Shown: positions 23,365 through 32,413, numbered from the stretch's first letter. The stretch: DNA of 37,135 bases from an uncultured Bacteroidales bacterium (GCA_905234655.1 CAJOJG010000031.1:1-37135), one strand, 5' to 3'. Notes: generated by a model not told the origin, from the sequence alone. Numbers and translations: made by a program.

Positions 23365-26300
23365 ATGAGCGAAAGTATCCTGAAGGCCCTGATGCAGTTG
23401 TTTGCCATAATCGCGGCATCGAAGGAAGGAAACCCACAAAAGACACATTCCATCGTTGAGAGTTTCCTCATGCACGAATTGCGCCAAGACCTCGTGGGCG
23501 GCTACATGAAATTGTACAATTCGCTCTTTGACCAGCTCGTGACGCGCAAGTCGACGGGCGGAAAGACGATGAAAGTGCTTTCGTCGAGCAGCACGAAGGT
23601 GCTGGTCATCTGCGATGCCATTAATAAGGAACTCGTTCAGCGTCAGAAGATTGTGCTGTTGGTGAGGATGATGGAGTTTGTGAGGACAGACAGCGAGGGC
23701 GGCGTGTCGCCGTTACAACTCGACTTTTTACAGTCCATCGCCCGTGGCTTTAATGTCACCGACGAGGAGTTCGAGGGGCTGAAAGATTTTGTGTTGCTCT
23801 CGTCGACGTTCCAGATGCCGGAGAGCGACCGCCTTCTCGTCATCGACAGCGACTACGGCTTCAGCAGCGACAAGGTCAAGCACATATACAGTGAAAACCT
23901 CGGCGGACAGATTCTGTTTTATAAGGTTGTGTCGGTGGGCATGTTCCTTTTTACCTTTATGACAGGGCAGGAGATTACCATGAACGGCACAGTCCTCAAT
24001 CCCGACCGTGTCCATGTCATGTCGCTCGGCTCGTCGTTGCGCGGGCCTAAGTTCAAGCGGCCGATCTATTACAGCGACATCGTCAGCACCTACAATTTTG
24101 ACAAGACGAGGGGGCGCATAGTCTTTGAAGTCGACAAGATTGAGTACAAGTTCCCAAACGGCGCGTATGGACTCCATTCCATGAGTTTCATGGAAAAAAG
24201 CGGCAAACTCGTGGGCATCATGGGTTCGTCGGGCGCGGGAAAGACCACACTCCTCAATGTCCTCAACGGTGTCCAAAAGCCCGCCGCCGGCCATGTTTGG
24301 ATTAACGGCATCGACCTCCACGACAATAATGGCGAACTCGACGGCTTGATTGGCTACGTGTCGCAGGACGACCTGTTGATTGAGGAACTGACTGTGTTCC
24401 AGAACCTTTATTACAGCGCGAAACAGTGTTTCAGCAATTACACCCGCCCACAGCTTTACCGCAAAGTCCTGAAACTCTTGAAGTCGCTCGGGCTTTACGA
24501 AATCCGCAACATGCAGGTCGGCAACCCTCTGAACAAGCGCATCTCCGGCGGTCAGCGTAAGCGTCTTAATATCGCCATGGAACTTATCCGCGAGCCGTCA
24601 ATCCTTTTCCTCGACGAGCCCACGTCGGGCCTCTCGTCGCGTGATTCTGAAAATATCCTCGACCTCCTCCGCGAGCTTACCAACAAGGGCAAACTCGTCT
24701 TCTTGGTCATCCACCAGCCGTCGAGCGAGATTTTTAAGATGTTCGATTCGCTCATAATACTTGACACTGGCGGCTACCTCGTCTATAAAGGCGACCCGGT
24801 GGAGGGCATCACGTACTTCAAGTCGCGAATCCGCCAGGCTAACTGGAACGATTCGGAGTGCCAGACGTGCGGCAACGTGAACCCCGAGCAGATTTTCAAC
24901 ATCTTGGAGAGCCACGTCATCGACGAATACGGTAATGTCACCCAGCAGCGCAAAATCCCGCCGCATGAGTGGAACGAGTATTTTATAAAGGTGTCGAGCG
25001 CGGAAAAACGCCGCTCCATGTTTGTCAAGCACTTGCCGCAAGTGGGCTTTAAAATTCCCGACAAACTCGGGCAGTTCATGATTTTTATGAAGCGCGACGT
25101 ATTGGCTAAGTTCAGCAATATGCAGTACGTCCTCATCAACCTGCTCGAAACGCCGCTGATTGCGTTGTTGCTCACATATATTATAAAGTACCGCAATATT
25201 TCCCGCGATTCGGGTGGCGAGTACATCTTCTTGAATAACAGCAACTTGCCTGTGTATATCTTCATGTCGGTCATCATCGCCATTTTCGTCGGGTTGACCG
25301 TCAGCGCGCAGGAAATCATCAAAGACCGCGCTGTGCGGAAGCGTGAGCAGTTCCTTAATCTCAGTAACGGCGCGTACATGTTGTCCAAGGTTGTGATTTT
25401 GCTGTTCATGTCTGCGTATCAGGCGTTTACGTTTGTGGCGATTGGCAATTCGATACTCGAAATCCACGGCATGTACTTCAAGTATTGGCTCATGCTGTTT
25501 GCCGTCTGGGTCAACGCCAACATCATGGGACTTAACATCTCCGACGCTTTCAAGACTACTGTAACTATCTATATCCTAATACCTTTCCTGATAATCCCGC
25601 AGATAATGCTGACGGGTGTCCTTGTAAGTTTTGACAAACTCAACCCCACAATCTCGCGCCCGGGCGTTGTGCCGATGTACGGCGACATATTCGTTGCGCG
25701 GTGGGCATACGAGGGCTTGGCTGTGGAACAGTTTGTCGGCAACGACTACGAGAGGCCAATCTACCAGTACGAAAAACGTATGCAGGTCGCGATAATGAAG
25801 CGTGACTTTTGGCTCAAGCATTTGGAGAACAAAATCAATGATTATCCGCGGCTTATCGGCGATTCCGCCAATTACAGTACCATAAAGAACGACCTCCTGA
25901 CCCTCCGCAACGAGATTCTTCAGGAGATGGAGGACATCGTCGAGGTAACGCCCGGTTTCAGCCCCGACAGCCTTCAGTTCGACCTCTGCGACCAAGATTT
26001 GATAGACCGCGTGCATGAATATTTTGACGACCTGAGACGGTATTACATCCGTGAGTTCAAGGAGGCGAGCCGCATGCGCGACGATTATATCTCCGAGCAG
26101 CAGGACACGCCCGAGCACCGCGACGAGTACCTCAATCTCAAGCGCGACTACCACAACGAGTCGCTCGCCGATTTTGTCACTAATAACAGCGAGACCGAGC
26201 GCATCATGGAGTATGACAACCGCATTTACCAAAAGGCGATGCCCGTCTATCTCGATCCCCACAACAAGTACCTCCGCGCCCACTTCTACGCACCGCGCAA

Positions 26301-26544
26301 GCGCATTGCAAATTGGTACGTCGAGACTTATTGGCTCAACCTTGCCGTTGTATGGGGACAGAGCCTTGTGCTGTACCTTTTGCTGTACTTCCGTGTGTTC
26401 CAGAAAGTCCTCAACAAGTTTGGCGAACTTGCCGAGGAGCGAAAGCGCATCCGCGAGAAGAAGGTCATCAGCCGTGGCACCGACGAGTCCAAGAACGCCC
26501 GAAAACGTCGTAAGGCGTTCCAGGATATGAAGATATGGAGATAA
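23365..26544 (+). CDS. ABCG-like ABC transporter with extended N-terminal and extracytoplasmic domains
   Basis: A 1059-residue half-transporter with ATPase before membrane domain (ABCG order). Residues 1-150 are helical and resemble a TerB-like domain (PLQLDFLQSIARGFNVTDEE). Residues 155-245 form a beta-rich module I cannot name. The ATPase has Walker A GSSGAGKT (287-294), signature ISGGQ (393-397) and Walker B ILFLDE (413-418). Six membrane helices follow from about 575 (QYVLINLLETPLIALLLTYI onward). A charged segment of over 200 residues (about 785-1000) is inserted before the last helix (LAVVWGQSLVLYLLLYF), and the protein ends in a basic tail. Substrate is unknown; the linked lipoprotein and secreted protein may be partners in envelope export. 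Confidence 0.88.
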   Translation: MSESILKALMQLFAIIAASKEGNPQKTHSIVESFLMHELRQDLVGGYMKLYNSLFDQLVTRKSTGGKTMKVLSSSSTKVLVICDAINKELVQRQKIVLLVRMMEFVRTDSEGGVSPLQLDFLQSIARGFNVTDEEFEGLKDFVLLSSTFQMPESDRLLVIDSDYGFSSDKVKHIYSENLGGQILFYKVVSVGMFLFTFMTGQEITMNGTVLNPDRVHVMSLGSSLRGPKFKRPIYYSDIVSTYNFDKTRGRIVFEVDKIEYKFPNGAYGLHSMSFMEKSGKLVGIMGSSGAGKTTLLNVLNGVQKPAAGHVWINGIDLHDNNGELDGLIGYVSQDDLLIEELTVFQNLYYSAKQCFSNYTRPQLYRKVLKLLKSLGLYEIRNMQVGNPLNKRISGGQRKRLNIAMELIREPSILFLDEPTSGLSSRDSENILDLLRELTNKGKLVFLVIHQPSSEIFKMFDSLIILDTGGYLVYKGDPVEGITYFKSRIRQANWNDSECQTCGNVNPEQIFNILESHVIDEYGNVTQQRKIPPHEWNEYFIKVSSAEKRRSMFVKHLPQVGFKIPDKLGQFMIFMKRDVLAKFSNMQYVLINLLETPLIALLLTYIIKYRNISRDSGGEYIFLNNSNLPVYIFMSVIIAIFVGLTVSAQEIIKDRAVRKREQFLNLSNGAYMLSKVVILLFMSAYQAFTFVAIGNSILEIHGMYFKYWLMLFAVWVNANIMGLNISDAFKTTVTIYILIPFLIIPQIMLTGVLVSFDKLNPTISRPGVVPMYGDIFVARWAYEGLAVEQFVGNDYERPIYQYEKRMQVAIMKRDFWLKHLENKINDYPRLIGDSANYSTIKNDLLTLRNEILQEMEDIVEVTPGFSPDSLQFDLCDQDLIDRVHEYFDDLRRYYIREFKEASRMRDDYISEQQDTPEHRDEYLNLKRDYHNESLADFVTNNSETERIMEYDNRIYQKAMPVYLDPHNKYLRAHFYAPRKRIANWYVETYWLNLAVVWGQSLVLYLLLYFRVFQKVLNKFGELAEERKRIREKKVISRGTDESKNARKRRKAFQDMKIWR

Positions 26545-26550
26545 AATAGA

Positions 26551-28296
26551 TTACAAATCAAGCACATTCCGAAGTTTTGTATCGGTGAATGTTCGCCAAA
26601 TATTCAGGCGGATTGGTTTGTAGTCATCGTGTAGTTGCGCAATATACTCAATTTCAAAAGCCAGTCGCAAGTCGTTTTCATCTGCATCAGTCACAAATTC
26701 ATGTTTGGGTGCAATCCGAGCGACCTTGATTTGATAAAGGTCGCGAATACCTTTGCCTTTGGTGTATGGCATAAAGTAGTAGAGTTTGTTGAGAGCAACA
26801 GTAGAAGGAAACTTTTTACCAGAAAAATAGACTTTGGCATCTCTATTTGTATATGGAACGATGTATTTGTCAGGTACAAGACATATAAGTACATTCTTTG
26901 TACCGTCAAGTTTACTTATGTTTACACGGTTCTTTTTTGCGTACTGATTGCAAACTATTTTTTCAGGGTATTCCTCTTTGACGGCAAACATGTTTATTTC
27001 AAACAATTTTGGCGGCAACATTCCTTGCGCTATTTTGTTGGCTTCTTCCCAATGGCTTTCTTCGGGCATCTGAGCGTCGATGTCGTTGAAAAGGCGAATT
27101 AAAGAACGTCCAATAGCAAATGCAAGATTTACAGGAACTGCATTTCCTATCTGTTTGTATTGTTCTGTCATATTACCTTCGAAAAGCCAATCATCGGGGA
27201 ATGTTTGAATACGTGCATATTCGCGCACTGTCAAAGGTCGTGTTTCCGTAGGATGGCAACGTTCGGTCTGTTTCTGAGCTGGAGCACAGGTAAGAGTTAG
27301 GCTCGGTTCGTCCATGGCAAGACGACGAGCCATGCCTGTTTTTCCACCGCCAAGATAGTAACTACCACCCATGTAGTCTTTTTGTTCGTTTTCAGGTAGG
27401 TCGCGCCAGTCGCCTCCTTCAGGAACCATTGCCATAACTCGGGCTTTTTTGGGTGGATATTGTTGACCTTCAGATTTTGGTACGTCGTTTTCAAACAATT
27501 CTCCGCAAAAAAACGCATCTCGCAAGGTCATCACACGTCTATATGGGTCGGGCCATTTAAACTGTACATGTCCAGCAATATCGTTGCGAATTGCTATAAG
27601 AATTAGTCGTTCTCGTTTTTGTGGCACTTGATACATTATTGCTTTTAATACACGTGGCTCAATTAACGTATAACCCAATTCAGCAATTGCGTTGCGAATA
27701 ATTTGTAGTGTTCTGCCATTGTCGTGAGACAATAGTCCTTTCACGTTTTCGCCCATAAAAACTTTCGGTTGTATCTCTTTGACCGCTCTTGCAAGTTCAA
27801 AGAACAACGTGCCACGTGTATCATTCAGTCCACCTTTTTTCCCTGCATACGAAAATGCCTGACAAGGAAATCCTCCCGATAGGAAATCGACATGACCACG
27901 TAATGGGGTGAAATCAATATTATGAATGTCGCCTTCAAGTACATTCCATTCAGGGTGATTGCGCCGTAAGGTTTGACAAGCCATTGCGTCAATTTCATTA
28001 AGTAGTACATGACGAAAGCCTGCCATGTGCATTCCAAGTGCCAGACCGCCCGCCCCCGCGAACAACTCTACCGATGTAAAGGCACGCAGAGGTGCGACAT
28101 GCAATTCGTCCTTCCATCGTGTTCGGAGCATCATTCTTACAGGTTCAACGTCAGTAAGTTCTTCCATATAGAAGCCTTCTTGCCCTTTTTCGTTTTTATG
28201 GTAGGGGTATATGCCATTTTCGCCCCATTTATGTGCGGTGGCGATGGACGTCCCAGTAAGGTCCGCCAGATTATTGGCTGATAAAAATGTATGCAT
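26551..28296 (-). CDS. DNA cytosine-5 methyltransferase of an Eco47II-type R-M system, with extra N- and C-terminal domains
   Basis: I use the ATG at 28296 (581 residues), four bases after the endonuclease stop; the longer frame has only a TTG start. Methyltransferase motifs: VELFAGAGG (motif I, 76-84), GGFPCQAFS with catalytic Cys145 (motif IV), GENV (motif VI, 182-185), QKRERL (motif VIII, 226-231) and GNAVPVN (motif X), with a target-recognition region between about 235 and 365. By its partner it should methylate cytosine in GGNCC-like sites. Residues 1-45 (SANNLADLTGTSIATAHKWG) look like a MerR-type helix-turn-helix, and about 150 residues after motif X (KVYFSGKKFPSTVALNKLYY, FMPYTKGKGIRDLY) form an unfamiliar, possibly PUA/EVE-like domain. 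The coding sequence is visibly A+T-richer than its neighbours, suggesting horizontal acquisition. Confidence 0.93.
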   Translation of the reverse strand: MHTFLSANNLADLTGTSIATAHKWGENGIYPYHKNEKGQEGFYMEELTDVEPVRMMLRTRWKDELHVAPLRAFTSVELFAGAGGLALGMHMAGFRHVLLNEIDAMACQTLRRNHPEWNVLEGDIHNIDFTPLRGHVDFLSGGFPCQAFSYAGKKGGLNDTRGTLFFELARAVKEIQPKVFMGENVKGLLSHDNGRTLQIIRNAIAELGYTLIEPRVLKAIMYQVPQKRERLILIAIRNDIAGHVQFKWPDPYRRVMTLRDAFFCGELFENDVPKSEGQQYPPKKARVMAMVPEGGDWRDLPENEQKDYMGGSYYLGGGKTGMARRLAMDEPSLTLTCAPAQKQTERCHPTETRPLTVREYARIQTFPDDWLFEGNMTEQYKQIGNAVPVNLAFAIGRSLIRLFNDIDAQMPEESHWEEANKIAQGMLPPKLFEINMFAVKEEYPEKIVCNQYAKKNRVNISKLDGTKNVLICLVPDKYIVPYTNRDAKVYFSGKKFPSTVALNKLYYFMPYTKGKGIRDLYQIKVARIAPKHEFVTDADENDLRLAFEIEYIAQLHDDYKPIRLNIWRTFTDTKLRNVLDL

Positions 28297-28300
28297 TATG

Positions 28301-29038
28301 TTAGAAATTGTCAAAACCGTCGTAATGTCTAAATGCAAGAAGATAAAGGCTTTTCATTATATCAGGCGACAAGGATGCAAGTTCTGCAAAAACAGTGTTC
28401 TGATTGTTTTCGTGATCCATGTTTCCAATCACGTCATCAAGTATATCGGGAAGAGCTTTGCATAATTTGGCAAATGCCTGCGGGTCGCCAAAAACAATCT
28501 CATAAAACTTGTCCATTGATACACGGCGGATGTGGTCGTTGTTAAATTGTTCTCCATCAACAGATACAATCCAAGTTCTATTCTGAGAGCTTGTGGCAAT
28601 TGCTTCAACAAGCATACACGTTGCATGGCTATCGCGAACTATTTTATTCTGCATTTTCATATATGTTTTCTGTGAAGCAGCCGCGTTCATAGTGTTATGT
28701 TTGTTTTTCATTTCAACGAAAATATGCTGTTGTTCGTTCACCACGTCAAATCCTTCTGTCGGTACAATCCAGCCATTACCAGCATATCGGAATAGGTTTT
28801 GATGAAAGTAGCCGATGTGGTTGTTGTTTGATTTATCCATTTGACGGATACACTCCGACGCCACTACTTCCTCCATTGTGCGACCATAGACTTTGGCATC
28901 AAAAGTCAGTTTGATGGGGTCGATGATATTTTTGTTAAACGCTTTCAAATCAATATTCGCGCTATAACGCATCACCGTTTCACGCACGTGATTATATATG
29001 TTTTCGTCGGATATGAATCCCAAATTATAATTTCTCAT
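28301..29038 (-). CDS. Eco47II family type II restriction endonuclease
   Basis: A 245-residue endonuclease beginning MRNYNLGFISDENIYNHV, chosen over an upstream non-ATG start. Conserved stretches are FNKNIIDPIKLTFDAKVYG, DKSNNNHIGYFHQNLFRY and GWIVPTEGFDVV followed by FVEMKNKHNTM. The last two carry a PD-(D/E)xK-type site with Asp98, Glu109 and Lys111. Eco47II and relatives (Sau96I, HgiEI) cut GGNCC, so this enzyme probably does too, but specificity within such families can shift. It precedes the methyltransferase with a four-base gap, so the two are cotranscribed from the promoter at 29066-29097. Base composition is A+T-rich like its partner. Confidence 0.92.
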   Translation of the reverse strand: MRNYNLGFISDENIYNHVRETVMRYSANIDLKAFNKNIIDPIKLTFDAKVYGRTMEEVVASECIRQMDKSNNNHIGYFHQNLFRYAGNGWIVPTEGFDVVNEQQHIFVEMKNKHNTMNAAASQKTYMKMQNKIVRDSHATCMLVEAIATSSQNRTWIVSVDGEQFNNDHIRRVSMDKFYEIVFGDPQAFAKLCKALPDILDDVIGNMDHENNQNTVFAELASLSPDIMKSLYLLAFRHYDGFDNF

Positions 29039-29065
29039 AGTGTTTTTCTTGTTGATAATCGATTG

Positions 29066-29097
29066 CAAATTTATGAATTTTTCTGATGAAAATCTAA
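29066..29097 (-). promoter_or_regulatory. Promoter for the restriction-modification operon
   Basis: Minus-strand TAAATTTG (29066-29073) is a perfect -7 box; TTAG (29094-29097), 20 bases upstream, is a three-of-four -33 box. The palindrome AATCGATT (29057-29064) lies at the predicted transcription start and could be an operator. Confidence 0.65.
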
Positions 29098-29239
29098 TAC
29101 TTAATTATTTTTTTTATGTCAAAATTCAAAGAACAATGTGGTTAAAACAATATTGGAAACTTTATTTGCTTGTCTATCATACTTAATTTTCTTAACCTTT
29201 TCTTAACACTGCGTTATCGTTTTCTTAGTTTTTAATTTT

Positions 29240-29247
29240 TACCTTTG
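29240..29247 (+). promoter_or_regulatory. -7 promoter box for the efflux regulator gene
   Basis: TACCTTTG is a perfect TAnnTTTG box 42 bases before the ATG at 29290. No clear -33 element is seen. CCGAA...TTCGG, a weak inverted repeat, follows at 29250-29271. The rest of the 250-base gap to the endonuclease (29098-29239) is A+T-rich with nothing recognisable. Confidence 0.5.
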
Positions 29248-29289
29248 TGCCGAAAATAATAATTAGTTCGGAAATTACAGAACCAACAA

Positions 29290-29772
29290 ATGCAAGAACA
29301 GTTAAGCGACGTAGAAAGGATACAGAAGCAGCGCGAACTCGTGGAGGCAATGGGACGGCTCACCAATAGGGGAGGCGGCACAACGCTTTCTGGTAGGATT
29401 ATAGGCTTGCTGTCATTCTTCGACAAAGAGGAGTTTACATTCGAGGAAATCGTAGAAGAACTCAAAATCTCCAAATCTTCGGTCTCCACCACCATCAACC
29501 ATCTCATCGAGACCGACAAAATCGAATACATAACATACCCAGGCGACCGCAAAAGGTATTTCAGAATCAAAATCAACAATCGCAGGAAGTTTTTGCAGGA
29601 CATGCGCCGTCATGTGGAAAAAATGCAAAAAATCAACCGTCTCGCCCTCGAACTCAAGCAGGACAAGGAATCCCGCACCGCCAAGAGCATCAGCGCGATG
29701 CTCGAAAGCCTTGCCTTTTTTATGGAGCAGATGGACAATTATGAAAAGAAGTTCCTTGCCGACGAGGTATGA
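29290..29772 (+). CDS. GbsR/MarR-type winged-helix transcriptional regulator
   Basis: A 160-residue protein with a winged helix-turn-helix at about 30-95 (FTFEEIVEELKISKSSVSTT as the HTH, then YPGDRKRYFRI as the wing) and a long C-terminal helical region (100-155) for dimerisation. This is the GbsR-like branch of the MarR superfamily, often placed next to efflux genes in Bacteroidota. It lies 72 bases upstream of a tolC/adaptor/RND set on the same strand and is probably cotranscribed with, and a repressor of, that set. A candidate operator lies just downstream of its stop (29779-29805). The inducing ligand is unknown. Confidence 0.88.
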   Translation: MQEQLSDVERIQKQRELVEAMGRLTNRGGGTTLSGRIIGLLSFFDKEEFTFEEIVEELKISKSSVSTTINHLIETDKIEYITYPGDRKRYFRIKINNRRKFLQDMRRHVEKMQKINRLALELKQDKESRTAKSISAMLESLAFFMEQMDNYEKKFLADEV

Positions 29773-29778
29773 TTAATC

Positions 29779-29805
29779 CAACTGTCCGTTATTTACGGAT
29801 AGTTG
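29779..29805. promoter_or_regulatory. Inverted repeat, candidate operator between regulator and tolC-like gene
   Basis: CAACTGTCCGT (29779-29789) and ACGGATAGTTG (29795-29805) are reverse complements with one mismatch around five bases (TATTT). The 27-base size and symmetry suit a dimeric winged-helix protein. There is no T-run after it, so it is not an intrinsic terminator. Confidence 0.5.
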
Positions 29806-29844
29806 AATATACAAGAATAATTAAACAATACATCAATCATAAAA

Positions 29845-31140
29845 ATGAATTTCAAAAAATCTCTAATGCTGATACTTGCGGCGGGAATGTCGCTGTGTGC
29901 AACGGCGCAGACCGACACCTCAGCCAGCGCAGGGCCGCTGATTCTTACGTTGGATTCGGCGAAAGCATACGCCGTGCAGCATTCCAAGACGATGCGCACC
30001 GCCGACCTCAACATCCAGAAAGCCGAATGGGCTAAATGGCAGGCGATTTCCAATATGCTCCTCAACGTGGACGGAACATTGAGTTACACGACCATGTTTG
30101 GCTACGTGATGAACCTCGGCTCGTTCTCCATTCCGAGCAACGACGTCGGCACTCTTGGAATCTCGGCGTCTGCCGCCGTCAACGGCCAGATGATTGTGGG
30201 CGTGCAAATCTCCAAACTCGCCATTGAGATGCAGAAACTCGCGATGCAGGGCAGTGAAAACGACGTGAAAGCCGCAGCCACAACCTCATATCTTTCGGTG
30301 CTCATCGCGCAGGAAAGCAAAAAGACCATCGAAGACAGCCGCAAAAACCTCGAAAAATCATACAACAACATCGTGCAGCTCGCCAAAGTGGGCATGGCCG
30401 AGCAGACCGACGCCGACCAATTGAAAGTGCAGTTGATGGTTTTGGACAACAACCTTCGCGCCGCCGACCGCAACATCCAACTTGCCAAAAGCGCGCTCAT
30501 CACAGCCCTCGGCGCACCGCCAACGACGGAAATCCAACTCACCGAAAACCTCGATTATTTCTTTGAAAACGAGCAAATTGCAGAGCCGTCAGGTTCGGTG
30601 GAAGGCAACATCACCATGCAGCAACTCGACATGAGCATCGACCTCGCAAAAAAGCAGTGGACTTTGAGCCGCTGGGCATACGGGCCGACATTCGCAATCC
30701 AGTACAATTACAGCGGAAGGACGTATTTCGGCAAGGACGCGGGCATGAAGCAAGCACCTAACAACATGACATTTGCGCTCTCGATTCCGATTTTCTCGTC
30801 AGGCAACCGCTACTCGCAGTGCAAACAGTCGAAGATAGACATCGACATTGCGCAGACCCAACGCGACCAGACCTTGGAACAGTTGCAGGTGCAGGAAATC
30901 CAACTCAAATACAACCTCTCGAACGCTATCGAGACCTACAACAGCAGCAAGGAATCGTTGGAACTCTACCAAAAGATTTTCAAAAACTCTTTGCAAAAAT
31001 ACAACGTCGGCACAATCTCGTCCAGCGACCTCATCACCGTCAACAACAACCTGTTGAACGCGCAAGGCACTTACATTCAGAGCCTTTACTCGGTAATGAC
31101 CGCCCAGACCGACTTGCTGAAACTGTATAACAACTTATAA
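29845..31140 (+). CDS. TolC-family outer-membrane efflux channel
   Basis: A 431-residue protein with a signal peptide (MNFKKSLMLILAAGMSLCATAQ). Two repeated OEP modules follow, each with a long coiled-coil helical pair: the first around LTLDSAKAYAVQHSKTMRTA, the second beginning around residues 240-260 (MQQLDMSIDLAKKQWTL) and ending with YNVGTISSSDLITVNNNLLN and AQGTYIQSLYSVMTAQTDLL. This is the trimeric outer-membrane exit duct of a tripartite pump. The adaptor and RND permease genes follow on the same strand, separated only by repeat sequence. Confidence 0.94.
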   Translation: MNFKKSLMLILAAGMSLCATAQTDTSASAGPLILTLDSAKAYAVQHSKTMRTADLNIQKAEWAKWQAISNMLLNVDGTLSYTTMFGYVMNLGSFSIPSNDVGTLGISASAAVNGQMIVGVQISKLAIEMQKLAMQGSENDVKAAATTSYLSVLIAQESKKTIEDSRKNLEKSYNNIVQLAKVGMAEQTDADQLKVQLMVLDNNLRAADRNIQLAKSALITALGAPPTTEIQLTENLDYFFENEQIAEPSGSVEGNITMQQLDMSIDLAKKQWTLSRWAYGPTFAIQYNYSGRTYFGKDAGMKQAPNNMTFALSIPIFSSGNRYSQCKQSKIDIDIAQTQRDQTLEQLQVQEIQLKYNLSNAIETYNSSKESLELYQKIFKNSLQKYNVGTISSSDLITVNNNLLNAQGTYIQSLYSVMTAQTDLLKLYNNL

Positions 31141-31233
31141 TTGACAATTGACAGTTGATAATTGGAAAGATAATTAATAATGACGATTGCGAAAGCCAAA
31201 TTGTCAATTGTCAATTGTCAACTGTCAATTAAT
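31141..31233. repeat. Intergenic inverted-repeat element, CAATTGACAATTG family
   Basis: TTGACAATTGACAGTTGAT on the left is matched by ATTGTCAATTGTCAACTGTC on the right, flanking a variable centre. It can form a long hairpin between the tolC-like and adaptor genes. Confidence 0.75.
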
Positions 31234-31255
31234 CACGAATAAACACTTTACAAAA

Positions 31256-32287
31256 ATGATAAAAATAAAATACTATCCGGTAATTTTGGCGGCGGCTGCG
31301 ATGCTGTTGCCCTCGTGCGGCGGCAGCGACAAGGCGGCCGATTCCGCCACCCAGACCGAAGAGCAGAAAGTCGAGGCCGTTTCGACCCAACAACTCAAAA
31401 AGCAGGAAATCATGCGCGTCCTCACGTTCTCTAACGTCTTGCAACCGTATGAAAAAGTGTCAGTTGCGCCCGCTCTTCAAGGCCGCATCACCAACCTTTA
31501 CGTAGAGGTGGGCGACCGTGTGCAAAAAGGTCAGATGCTCGCTAAGATGGACGAGACCCAGTACCTGTCCACCAAACTCAACTACGAGAACACCAAGACT
31601 GACTTCAACCGCATCAAAATCCTCAACGACAGCAACAACATCGCCAAGCAGACCTACGACCAAGCAAAATCGGGTCTCGAAGTGTTGGAAACTTCGCTCA
31701 AAAACCTCGAGCAAAACACCTACCTTCGCGCACCGTTTGCAGGCGTGATTTCGGCAAGGAACTACGAGCCGGGCGAACTTTTCAGCGGCCAGGCCATCTA
31801 CGAGTTGGTGCAGATAAACACCCTCAAAGCCCTCGTCGAAGTGCCTGAAACATACTTCCCGCTCGTAAAGCAAGGCATGAAACTCAACATCAAGACCGAC
31901 ACCTACTCGGGCGAGGTTTTCCCCGCCACAATCGAGGTCGTTTACCCGACGATTGATTCCAAGTCGCACACCTTCTCAATCAAACTCAAAGTGCCAAACG
32001 CAAACCAGAAGTTGCGTCCCGGAATGTACGTCAGCACCACCCTCGAAATGGGCAAGGAACAGACTTTGGTCGCCCCTTACAACGCCGTTCAGAAGTTGCA
32101 GGGCAGCGACGAGCGTTATGTTTTCTTGGCTGACGGCAACAAGGCCAAACGTGTTGTGGTCAAGTTGGGTCAGCGTTTTGACGACAACGTTGAAATCATC
32201 GCCGACGAAATCCACGAAGGCGTGTCCCTCATCACCCAAGGTGTCGCAAAACTTCACGACGGAACACCGATTCAAATAAAAAATTAA
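31256..32287 (+). CDS. RND efflux periplasmic adaptor (membrane fusion protein), lipoprotein
   Basis: I start at the ATG at 31256 (343 residues), which opens a lipoprotein signal ending LLPSC (Cys21); the upstream in-frame sequence is translated repeat. The protein has the adaptor order: barrel-sandwich half-motif (VAPALQGRITNLYVEVGDRV), alpha-helical hairpin (about 95-145), second half-motif (YLRAPFAGVISARNYEPGEL), then beta-barrel and membrane-proximal domains. Anchored to the inner membrane by lipid, it joins the RND pump to the TolC-like channel. Confidence 0.94.
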   Translation: MIKIKYYPVILAAAAMLLPSCGGSDKAADSATQTEEQKVEAVSTQQLKKQEIMRVLTFSNVLQPYEKVSVAPALQGRITNLYVEVGDRVQKGQMLAKMDETQYLSTKLNYENTKTDFNRIKILNDSNNIAKQTYDQAKSGLEVLETSLKNLEQNTYLRAPFAGVISARNYEPGELFSGQAIYELVQINTLKALVEVPETYFPLVKQGMKLNIKTDTYSGEVFPATIEVVYPTIDSKSHTFSIKLKVPNANQKLRPGMYVSTTLEMGKEQTLVAPYNAVQKLQGSDERYVFLADGNKAKRVVVKLGQRFDDNVEIIADEIHEGVSLITQGVAKLHDGTPIQIKN

Positions 32288-32407
32288 TTATAATAATGGA
32301 CAATTGACAATTGACAATTGACAATGCCGTCCGGCAGAAAAATCAATTGTCAGTTGCTACCGCCGTATGCCAAAATTGTCAATTGTCAATTGTCAATTTT
32401 CAATTAA
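32288..32407. repeat. Intergenic inverted-repeat element, CAATTGACAATTG family
   Basis: Three ACAATTG units (from about 32299) and three ATTGTCA units (to about 32403) are mirror images around a 60-base centre that contains CCGTCCGGC. It fills the gap between adaptor and permease genes. Confidence 0.8.
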
Positions 32408-32413
32408 ATAAAT

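Noticed and set aside
28297..28338. Longer methyltransferase start
   Set aside because: It begins with TTG inside the endonuclease gene, while an ATG lies four bases after the endonuclease stop.
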